A stretch of 7,049 nt of DNA from NCBI GenBank assembly GCA_913046275.1, contig CAJWSE010000056.1:1-7049 (forward strand), read 5' to 3'. Position numbers and translations under genes: made by a program. The notes below the pieces were generated by a model. That model was not told where the DNA came from. It did no database searches and saw nothing but the letters and a program-made list of their open reading frames with translations. Positions 1-5,449 of this stretch are shown piece by piece. The stretch's first letter is position 1; every line of letters begins with the position of its first letter. This stretch comes from an uncultured Phycisphaerae bacterium (lineage in GTDB: Bacteria; Planctomycetota; Phycisphaerae; Phycisphaerales; SM1A02).

Positions 1-71
1 TGTTGTTTGGTTTGTAAAATTACCAAAACCGCCTGTGAGTAAACATTTAGATATAAGAATTGTAGTAATCA

Positions 72-1745
72 TCATGAGCAAGTACCCCAGTTTCCAACAA
101 TATAAAGAATTTCATTAACATTTACTAGCCCATCATTATTGATGTCCGCTGCACATCCCGTGCATTCGCCCCATGAGTCAATAATAGCAAGTAAATCTCC
201 TACTCCGAGTGTACTGTCATTATCAATATCGCCTATGCATCCTTGGCATTCATCAAGAAAACCATTGTTGTCTTCGTCTTCTCCCCCAAGCAAAATTTCA
301 AGTAAGTCAATCGTGCCGTTACTATTACAATCAGTCAGTTTGTCATCAAACGCAATTAGGAAGCTATCAAAGTCATTAAGGTCAATATCGCCATCTTGAT
401 CTATATCATGGATAGCACAAGGTGCGTCAGGAGTTACTAATTCACCAAAACATCCTCTGAAGCCAATGGTGTCAATGTATCCGTGGAAGTCATTGAGTTC
501 TACATCTCCATCATCGTCACTATCAAACTCTACTTGGCCAAGTGAGCTCAAAAATTGCAGAAGTTGGTCCTTCGAATTTTCGGCAAGTTCTTCAAATGCT
601 TTTGCAGAAGCAGTCGCCTGTGATCCAAATGCTCCATGCTCTTCAATTGCAAGTGTTACTCTGGATTCAAATGTGCCATCTGAAAAACGGCCGTCGTGCC
701 AAAGTGGATTTCGATATGCGATTCCCCAAAGCGGTGGGGTTTTAATTTGGCGTGCACTTGCTGCGCCTTGCTCTATTCCATCGCTTGCAATACCCATATC
801 GTGAAGCAAAAAATCAGAGTATGGTTTAATTACGATATTTCGGAGAGGTTCTTCGATTTTAGAATCATTTGAAGTGATGAATGAGGGTGTATGGCACACG
901 GCGCAGCCAATGTTATTAAAAACTATTTCGCCTTGTAAACCTGATTTTGGAGTTTGAGGCGGTGGAGCAAGAAGCCGCTGAAAATCAGTTACACGGTCAA
1001 TGAACTCGTATCCATATTCATCAGGGCTATCTTCTGGATCTGCTACGGTGTCGAATTTTGCAAGAAGTTCAGCGTCACCATTTGGCGCATTATCAAACAT
1101 GATAAAGCGATTGCTTAATCCCATTTCATTTTGTGCAGCGTCGGCAGAAAAAGTTAGTACTGATGCAACTTGTGCTTTCCAACCAAACCGGCCCACATGT
1201 ACCCCATCAGTGTCATCTTCTAAATTTGAGACCATGTGCGCTTGCCCACGTTGAGCCTCTGGTTGCATATCTCGATTGGTGAGTAGATCTTCATCTCTAA
1301 TCGATTCAACTAGTCCATATGCGAGTGTCCCGTTGGTTACTCGGAGCGAAATGACATTTGCTTCTGGTGGGATGATTTCCGTACAATTTTCGTTAATAGA
1401 TTCTGCTTGCATGAGTGACCCCCCAAGTGCAGTCAGTGGATTGAAGCCACCTTTTTTACCGACCTGTCCAAAGAGGGTAACCGTTTGCGATCCTGGGCCT
1501 CCGACAGGATTATTATGGCAATTTCCGCAACTGGTCTTATTAAATATTGGACCAAGCCCGTCTTCAACGGTTAATTCTTGGTTGAATGCGATTTTACCGA
1601 TATCGAATCTCTCGATAAGCTCTTCAGAGAGATTTGGGAGTTTGTCGCCAGGTCTTGGTTGTATAGGGGAGCTTTGAGCGTTGGCATGGCAAAGCTCAAA
1701 TGATAATAGAACAACAGCGATATGTGCAGCAGAGGTTTTTTTCAC
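72..1745 (-). CDS. Secreted di-heme oxidoreductase (DUF1111/DHOR family) with dockerin-like calcium-binding tail
   Basis: Seen: 557 residues. Residues 1-23 form a Sec signal with likely cleavage after ANA. Two c-type heme sites are present, CGNCH at residues 73-77 (1515-1529) and CAVCH at 281-285 (891-905). Around them are family motifs: GPIFNKTSCGNC, LLHDMG near 313-318, and TPPLWGIAYRNPLWHDGRF at about 336-354. Residues 408-557 are an acidic tail with six DxDxDG-like loops, ending in two WGxC units. Known: the DUF1111 family resembles bacterial di-heme cytochrome c peroxidases and was formerly called thiol oxidoreductase; substrates are mostly unknown. Inferred: a periplasmic or surface redox enzyme, with the tail probably anchoring it or binding calcium. 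The start is GTG, chosen because AAGGAG lies 8 nt upstream and residues 1-23 make a good signal peptide. It is divergent from the TPR operon. The catalytic family is secure; the substrate is unknown. Confidence 0.93.
   Translation of the reverse strand: MKKTSAAHIAVVLLSFELCHANAQSSPIQPRPGDKLPNLSEELIERFDIGKIAFNQELTVEDGLGPIFNKTSCGNCHNNPVGGPGSQTVTLFGQVGKKGGFNPLTALGGSLMQAESINENCTEIIPPEANVISLRVTNGTLAYGLVESIRDEDLLTNRDMQPEAQRGQAHMVSNLEDDTDGVHVGRFGWKAQVASVLTFSADAAQNEMGLSNRFIMFDNAPNGDAELLAKFDTVADPEDSPDEYGYEFIDRVTDFQRLLAPPPQTPKSGLQGEIVFNNIGCAVCHTPSFITSNDSKIEEPLRNIVIKPYSDFLLHDMGIASDGIEQGAASARQIKTPPLWGIAYRNPLWHDGRFSDGTFESRVTLAIEEHGAFGSQATASAKAFEELAENSKDQLLQFLSSLGQVEFDSDDDGDVELNDFHGYIDTIGFRGCFGELVTPDAPCAIHDIDQDGDIDLNDFDSFLIAFDDKLTDCNSNGTIDLLEILLGGEDEDNNGFLDECQGCIGDIDNDSTLGVGDLLAIIDSWGECTGCAADINNDGLVNVNEILYIVGNWGTCS
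75..524 (-). other. Dockerin/EF-hand-like tail region of the di-heme protein
   Basis: Residues 408-557 contain successive calcium-loop candidates: DSDDDGDVELNDF (408-420), DIDQDGDIDLNDF (447-459), DCNSNGTIDLLEI (472-484), DEDNNGFLDE (490-499), DIDNDSTLGVGDLL (506-519) and DINNDGLVNVNEIL (534-547). The last two sit in a tandem unit ending WGECTGC and WGTCS, with cysteines at 503, 528, 531 and 556 that could form disulfides. Such tails resemble type I dockerin loops and are common at the C-termini of exported Planctomycetes proteins. There is no sign of a cohesin partner here, so cellulosome-type docking is not implied. Surface attachment or calcium-stabilised folding is inference. Confidence 0.75.
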
Positions 1746-1753
1746 TATTCGCT

Positions 1754-1759
1754 CTCCTT
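1754..1759 (-). promoter_or_regulatory. Shine-Dalgarno AAGGAG for the di-heme gene
   Basis: Read on the minus strand this is AAGGAG, followed by 8 nt and then GTG at 1743-1745. The strong match and good spacing decide in favour of the GTG start. An ATG slightly further upstream (first base at 1770) is out of frame. Confidence 0.75.
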
Positions 1760-1790
1760 GATCTATTCATAGATACGGTACAGTAGGCAC

Positions 1791-1794
1791 AAGG
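1791..1794 (+). promoter_or_regulatory. Shine-Dalgarno AAGG deciding the TPR gene start
   Basis: AAGG lies 9 nt before ATG at 1804 but directly abuts the in-frame TTG at 1795. A ribosome could not use the TTG with this site, so the ATG at 1804 is preferred, giving 253 rather than 256 residues. Confidence 0.5.
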
Positions 1795-1803
1795 TTGCAT
1801 ACA

Positions 1804-2565
1804 ATGTACACGAAGACACAGAAAACAAGAAGTATAAAATTAACGTTTTTGATACTTCTAGGCTTATTTCTAGGGTGTCAAGAAGATCAAGCAAAAACAC
1901 CAACTCTTGCCAAAGAACTTTCTCCTCACTATGAATTGATTCAAAAAGGTCAATTTGGTGCAGCCCGAGTTAGGATTCGTCAATTGTTAGATCAAAACCC
2001 AGACACATCAGGTGCGCTATTTCTTATGGGCTTGAGCTATCAAAAAGAGAAGCAATATGCGAAAGCGGTAGATTGGTTTACAAAAAGCACTAAGGCCACA
2101 TCTGCTTATACCCCAGCGTGGCATTTTTTAGGTTGGTCCCATTTTTATCTCGGTCAAGTGCCGCAATCAAAGCAAGCTTTCCTGCGTTTCCTTGATTTAG
2201 AAGCGGGCGAACCAGATACACTTTTTGGTTTAGGTCTAGTTGCTCTTGAAGAGGCGAAATTTAGAGATGCAGAAATGTATTTTAATTCTGCGATTGAATC
2301 AGCTCAGGCGACAAATGAGATTCAAGCAAAAGCAAAAGCACGACTGGCGGATGTGTATGTAGAACGTGATGACTGGTTGGATGCAGAGCGTCTCTATCAA
2401 ATGGCATTGATGCAAAACCCTGACATGTACGAGGCGTGGTATCGACTTGCGCAAGTGCACAGGAGGTTAGGCAATATTGCCGGTGCTATTAAGGCTGATG
2501 AACAATATAAGCTTGCAAGAAATCGTGTGAGACCTGATTTGCAAGGTACGGAGTTTCCAGAATGA
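1804..2565 (+). CDS. TPR-repeat lipoprotein
   Basis: Seen: 253 residues from ATG. The N-terminus is basic (MYTKTQKTRSIK), then a hydrophobic stretch leads to the lipobox LFLGC (Cys25), so it is probably a lipid-anchored exported protein. The rest is helical and contains about five to six tetratricopeptide repeats, at roughly residues 41-66, 71-99, 104-133, 138-165, 175-206 and 209-238, with the usual W/L-G-Y-A-P spacing (for example the units starting ALFLMGLSYQ and AWYRLAQVHR). Known: TPRs are protein-protein interaction scaffolds. The gene overlaps the next one by 4 bp (ATGA), implying translational coupling. TPR lipoproteins next to ASPIC/UnbV proteins are a recurrent arrangement in Planctomycetes and relatives. 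Inferred: a periplasmic or membrane scaffold that works with the FG-GAP protein. The binding partner is not identifiable from sequence. Confidence 0.88.
   Translation: MYTKTQKTRSIKLTFLILLGLFLGCQEDQAKTPTLAKELSPHYELIQKGQFGAARVRIRQLLDQNPDTSGALFLMGLSYQKEKQYAKAVDWFTKSTKATSAYTPAWHFLGWSHFYLGQVPQSKQAFLRFLDLEAGEPDTLFGLGLVALEEAKFRDAEMYFNSAIESAQATNEIQAKAKARLADVYVERDDWLDAERLYQMALMQNPDMYEAWYRLAQVHRRLGNIAGAIKADEQYKLARNRVRPDLQGTEFPE
2550..2553 (+). promoter_or_regulatory. Shine-Dalgarno GGAG for the FG-GAP gene, inside the TPR gene
   Basis: GGAG lies within the last codons of the TPR gene, 8 nt before ATG at 2562. Together with the ATGA overlap it supports the assigned start and coupled translation of the two lipoproteins. 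Confidence 0.6.
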
Positions 2566-4061
2566 GACGATTCCTTATTCTTTTTTGCATCACAGCATGT
2601 TCAACACAAGAAGAGCCTGGTAATAGGATTTCATTCACAGAAGTGGATGCGGAAATTGATTCCGCACACTCTGAAAAATCAGATTCAGAGTCAATCTTAG
2701 AAGTCAATGGCTCCGGGATGGGCTTATTTGATTTTGATAAAGATGGGGATTTTGATCTATTTGTAGCAAATGCCAATGCGCCATGCCGTTTATATGAAAA
2801 CATAAGTCAAGATACGATTAAATTTCGAGAGGTGACGGAAAAAATCAAGTGTCAGCAACTTGTAGGAGCTACTGGTGTTGCTATTGGCGATGCCAATGGT
2901 GACGACTACGATGATATTTACATAACAAGCCATGGCCAAAACCGTTTGCTTTTAAATATGCAGGGTGATTGGTTTGAAGATGTGACCAAGCGAGCAAACG
3001 TTGGCGATGAGCGGTGGGGCACCAGTGCTCGATTTGGCGATTTAGATGGAGATGGCGACAATGACTTGTATGTTTGTAATTATTTGGATTTTGATCAAAG
3101 TAACTTGCCTGCAAAGGCAAGTTACAAGGGAGAAGATGTATTTGGTGGCCCGCATGGTTTGCCGCCGCAATATGATGTGGTATATGAAAACATTGGTGAT
3201 GGCATTTTTAAAGATGTCACGGAAGTATGGGGCTTTCAAAATAAACCATCATTTGCATTGAATGCCAGCATTATTGACTTCAACAACGATGGTCATTTGG
3301 ATGTTTTTGTGGGCAATGATTCAATGGCAAATTATTTATTTTTAAATGATGGTAATCAGCCGCCTTATTTTGTCAATACTGGTGTTGCTTCTGGTGTTGC
3401 GGCAAATGGTGATGGATCAATGCAGGCGACCATGGGTATTGGGATTTCTGATGTAAGTGGTAATGGGCGAGCGGATGTGTTTACTACTAATTTTTCAAGC
3501 GATACAAATACATTGCACCTTAACCAGGTTACAGGTTTCTTTGATGATCGGACGAAGCGCTATGGTCTTGGGCTGCCGAGTCGAACATATTTAGGATGGA
3601 CTTGTGGTTTTCATGATTTTGATTTGGATGGCGATGATGATCTTTATATAGTCAATGGACACGTCTACCCTAATGCGACAATGTCTACAATGGATAGTGC
3701 GCACAAGCAGGCCCCTTTGTTATTCGAAAGAGAAGGCGAAAGATTTGCTCAAATTAAACAACTCGGTGAGTACGAAGATAGGGCTGCTGTTTTTGGTGAT
3801 TTAGATAATGATGGCGATATAGATATTATTGTTGCGCAAAGGAGCGGTGTCATAAGAATCTTGCGAAATAATGCGGACCCGCCGTCTGTTCAACGCCATA
3901 TAGTGGAAGCACCGCTTGGTGCTCGAATTGTTATTAAATTTACAGATGGGACTTCCGTTACAAAATGGTTTACAGATGGAAGTGGTTTTCAGTCTTCCTC
4001 AGAGCCATTGCCAATCATTTTGCCAGCGAATGCCGAATTGGATGCATTGACTGTTTATTAG
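2562..4061 (+). CDS. FG-GAP/VCBS-repeat lipoprotein with C-terminal ASPIC/UnbV domain (CRTAC1-like)
   Basis: Seen: 499 residues. A short signal, MRRFLILFCITAC, carries a lipobox at Cys13. Seven calcium loops of the DxDxDGxxD type lie at residues 57-65, 110-118, 160-168, 239-247, 297-305, 352-360 and 413-421 (for example DLDGDGDND, DFNNDGHLD, DLDNDGDID; the second and fifth are degenerate). This fits a seven-bladed, integrin-alpha-like beta-propeller. The GGPHGLPPQYDVVYEN and GDGIFKDVTE motifs are typical of CRTAC1/UnbV proteins. Residues 452-499 match an ASPIC/UnbV domain (GARIVIKF, then DGSGFQSSSEP, then LDALTVY), ending early where relatives usually continue with a W-P-x-G segment. Known: a widespread surface family, mostly without assigned function. 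Inferred: a calcium-dependent adhesion or binding protein at the cell surface, working with the co-translated TPR lipoprotein. Family assignment is firm; the ligand is unknown. Confidence 0.92.
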   Translation: MRRFLILFCITACSTQEEPGNRISFTEVDAEIDSAHSEKSDSESILEVNGSGMGLFDFDKDGDFDLFVANANAPCRLYENISQDTIKFREVTEKIKCQQLVGATGVAIGDANGDDYDDIYITSHGQNRLLLNMQGDWFEDVTKRANVGDERWGTSARFGDLDGDGDNDLYVCNYLDFDQSNLPAKASYKGEDVFGGPHGLPPQYDVVYENIGDGIFKDVTEVWGFQNKPSFALNASIIDFNNDGHLDVFVGNDSMANYLFLNDGNQPPYFVNTGVASGVAANGDGSMQATMGIGISDVSGNGRADVFTTNFSSDTNTLHLNQVTGFFDDRTKRYGLGLPSRTYLGWTCGFHDFDLDGDDDLYIVNGHVYPNATMSTMDSAHKQAPLLFEREGERFAQIKQLGEYEDRAAVFGDLDNDGDIDIIVAQRSGVIRILRNNADPPSVQRHIVEAPLGARIVIKFTDGTSVTKWFTDGSGFQSSSEPLPIILPANAELDALTVY

Positions 4062-4106
4062 TCAGTTTTTCGAAGCAGTTTATTGGTTGGTTATGTGCAT
4101 CCAATT
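4036..4106. repeat. Perfect 11-bp inverted repeat spanning the convergent gene ends
   Basis: AATTGGATGCA at 4036-4046 and TGCATCCAATT at 4096-4106 are exact reverse complements separated by 49 nt. The left arm is in the last codons of the FG-GAP gene. The right arm lies just past the DUF1501 stop (4115-4117). The shorter terminator-like hairpin sits mostly within the loop and shares base 4046 with the left arm. It could help end or stabilise transcripts from both sides, but a chance occurrence cannot be excluded. Confidence 0.45.
4046..4070 (+). terminator. Candidate intrinsic terminator of the TPR/FG-GAP operon
   Basis: A 7-bp stem with one G-T pair (ATTGACT at 4046-4052, AGTCAGT at 4060-4066) closes a 7-nt loop. 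A T run follows, TTTTT at 4066-4070, whose first T is also the last stem base. The TAG stop (4059-4061) lies in the loop and 3' arm. The stem is AT-rich and short, so efficiency is doubtful, but its position at the operon end is right. Confidence 0.4.
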
Positions 4107-4114
4107 TGCATGTT

Positions 4115-5437
4115 TTAAGATAGCACTTTAGCTTTGTTGTATTTTTTTCCTAGTATTTCTTTTGCATTTGCACCCATGTGATCTTCTAAAATAGCAGAGT
4201 ACACTTCTCTAAAATCAGTGTTGTAAATTAAATCGCCTTGGTCAAGTTTTGTTAAGGAAGGGTGGGTGCCAAGCAAGCCATTTTCTACATTGTCGCCAAT
4301 TAAAAACATTGGAGCAGCAGTTCCGTGATCAGTTCCTGATGAACCATTTTGCGCAACTCGTCGCCCAAACTCACTAAATACCATTGTTAGTACTTTTTTA
4401 GTATTGCCTTGTTTTCCTAAATCCTTTTGAAATGCCAGAAGTGCATCGCCGACTTGCTGCATAAGGTTTGCGTGGCTGTTGATTTGGTTTGCGTGCGTAT
4501 CAAAACCGCCGAGGCTCGCGTAATACACTCGTGTTGGTAAATCAGCGCGTATCATTGAGCCAATAAGTTGAAGTTGCTGCGCCAATTTTCCATTTGGGTA
4601 ATTAATCAGCGGCGATTTTGAGACAGCATTTCGTATTCGATCAGAAGATACTTGCGCATCTAATGCTGTTCGTACAAGGAAACTTAATTGTGAATCCTTG
4701 GATTTAACTTCTTGAGAATTTGCTCGATTGATTTCATCATATGGATCAACAAGTTCATCGCTTACATTTTCTCCTGCCCAACGAAAGAGTTCTTCAGTTT
4801 CAAAGTTCACTGCTTTTTGCATTTTTCCATGGAGCGCTAGGGGGGCTTTGTTTCCAATTGCAATTGATCCTTGTGGGCTTGGTTGGCCAGCGCATGTATT
4901 GTCAAAGTAGCGTCCTAGCCATCCATATCCTTGTGCATGGTGATTGCCTGTATGCCAGATGTCAGTCGAAGTAAAGTGAGAACGATTAGGATTCGGATAG
5001 CCGACCCCTTGCACAATTGCAGCCTGTCCCTCATCAAGCAAATCACGTAGGCCAGTTAACTTAGGATGCAGGCCAAAGCCGTCTGCGCCAGGAATCTCAA
5101 GGGCGCTATTATTTCCCTTTCCTGGCGCTTGGATCGCTATTTGCGGCCTGTTTGTGTAGTACTCACGAGCGCCATATGGAATGATGGTATTTAAGCCGTC
5201 ATTACCCCCGGCAAGTTGGATTACAACCAATGTGTGGTCTTCGGGAATGCCTGCTTGTGAAGAAACTAGCGAACCTACTGGAAGCATGATGCCTTCAGCT
5301 GAGCGTTGCATAAAGAGTGGGACTGTCGAAGCCATTGATAGAAACGCCATACCTTGTTGCATGAATAGTCGTCGACTATACGCATCAGAAGAGCCAGTAC
5401 TTATTTGTTCGTGATGGTGGTGATGGTCATGTGTCAT
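4115..5437 (-). CDS. DUF1501 family protein with Tat-like signal and histidine-rich N-terminus
   Basis: Seen: 440 residues, close to usual family length. Residues 3-10 are HDHHHHHE. A twin-arginine-like motif SRRLFMQQG (21-29) is followed by a hydrophobic stretch to about residue 42. Family motifs are LAGGNDGLNT (75-84), YPNPNRSHFTSTDIWHTG (147-164), GGFDTHANQ (310-318) and FSEFGRRVAQNGSSGTDHGT (354-373), then APMFLIGDNV. Known: DUF1501 is related to the alkaline phosphatase/sulfatase superfamily, is usually exported, and often sits beside DUF1800; its biochemical role is not established. The invariant-looking D312, H314, D370 and H371 could bind metal. The gene follows DUF1800 after 10 nt, with an SD (AAGGA) overlapping the upstream stop, so the pair is probably co-transcribed and coupled. 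Inferred: a periplasmic or surface protein acting with DUF1800. Confidence 0.93.
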   Translation of the reverse strand: MTHDHHHHHEQISTGSSDAYSRRLFMQQGMAFLSMASTVPLFMQRSAEGIMLPVGSLVSSQAGIPEDHTLVVIQLAGGNDGLNTIIPYGAREYYTNRPQIAIQAPGKGNNSALEIPGADGFGLHPKLTGLRDLLDEGQAAIVQGVGYPNPNRSHFTSTDIWHTGNHHAQGYGWLGRYFDNTCAGQPSPQGSIAIGNKAPLALHGKMQKAVNFETEELFRWAGENVSDELVDPYDEINRANSQEVKSKDSQLSFLVRTALDAQVSSDRIRNAVSKSPLINYPNGKLAQQLQLIGSMIRADLPTRVYYASLGGFDTHANQINSHANLMQQVGDALLAFQKDLGKQGNTKKVLTMVFSEFGRRVAQNGSSGTDHGTAAPMFLIGDNVENGLLGTHPSLTKLDQGDLIYNTDFREVYSAILEDHMGANAKEILGKKYNKAKVLS

Positions 5438-5444
5438 CGTTCGT

Positions 5445-5449
5445 TCCTT
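5445..5449 (-). promoter_or_regulatory. Shine-Dalgarno AAGGA for DUF1501, overlapping the DUF1800 stop
   Basis: On the minus strand the sequence reads TAAGGAACGAACG and then ATG. The TAA stop of the upstream gene supplies the first bases of the ribosome site, which is 7 nt from the start. This supports the start at 5437 and translational coupling. Confidence 0.65.

Larger units (their letters stand above)
1746..1803. promoter_or_regulatory. Divergent intergenic region, presumed to hold promoters in both directions
   Basis: Only 58 bp separate the GTG of the di-heme gene from the ATG of the TPR gene, so promoters for both must lie here or reach into the opposite gene. On the plus strand a weak pair can be drawn: TTGATC at 1758-1763 and TACAGT at 1779-1784, each 4/6 against the sigma70 consensus but with a short 15-nt spacer. 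No clear operator palindrome is visible. The role is inferred from gene orientation rather than a convincing motif. Confidence 0.3.

Noticed and set aside
1..71. Possible terminator or further gene downstream of the di-heme gene
   Set aside because: The 71 bases are AT-rich, with only a weak 5-bp stem (TTTGG/CCAAA) and no T run on the minus strand. No coding sequence is visible.
75..524. The repeated DxDxDG loops as nucleotide tandem repeats or a CRISPR-like array
   Set aside because: The periodicity is at protein level only. The DNA units differ in length and sequence and have no conserved direct repeats or spacers.
1276..1677. Plus-strand 133-codon frame opposite the di-heme gene
   Set aside because: Ser/Pro-rich antisense shadow of a gene with two intact heme motifs and a signal peptide.
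1795..1803. TTG at 1795 as the start of the TPR gene
   Set aside because: The AAGG ribosome site directly touches the TTG, whereas it is 9 nt from the ATG at 1804, which also gives a normal lipoprotein signal.
2489..2803. Minus-strand 104-codon frame over the TPR/FG-GAP overlap
   Set aside because: Antisense to two well-supported coding sequences; no recognisable domain.
5408..5431. The histidine run as an engineered His-tag from a vector
   Set aside because: The codons are mixed with Asp/Glu, a native ribosome site and upstream gene lie directly before it, and no vector or linker sequence is present.
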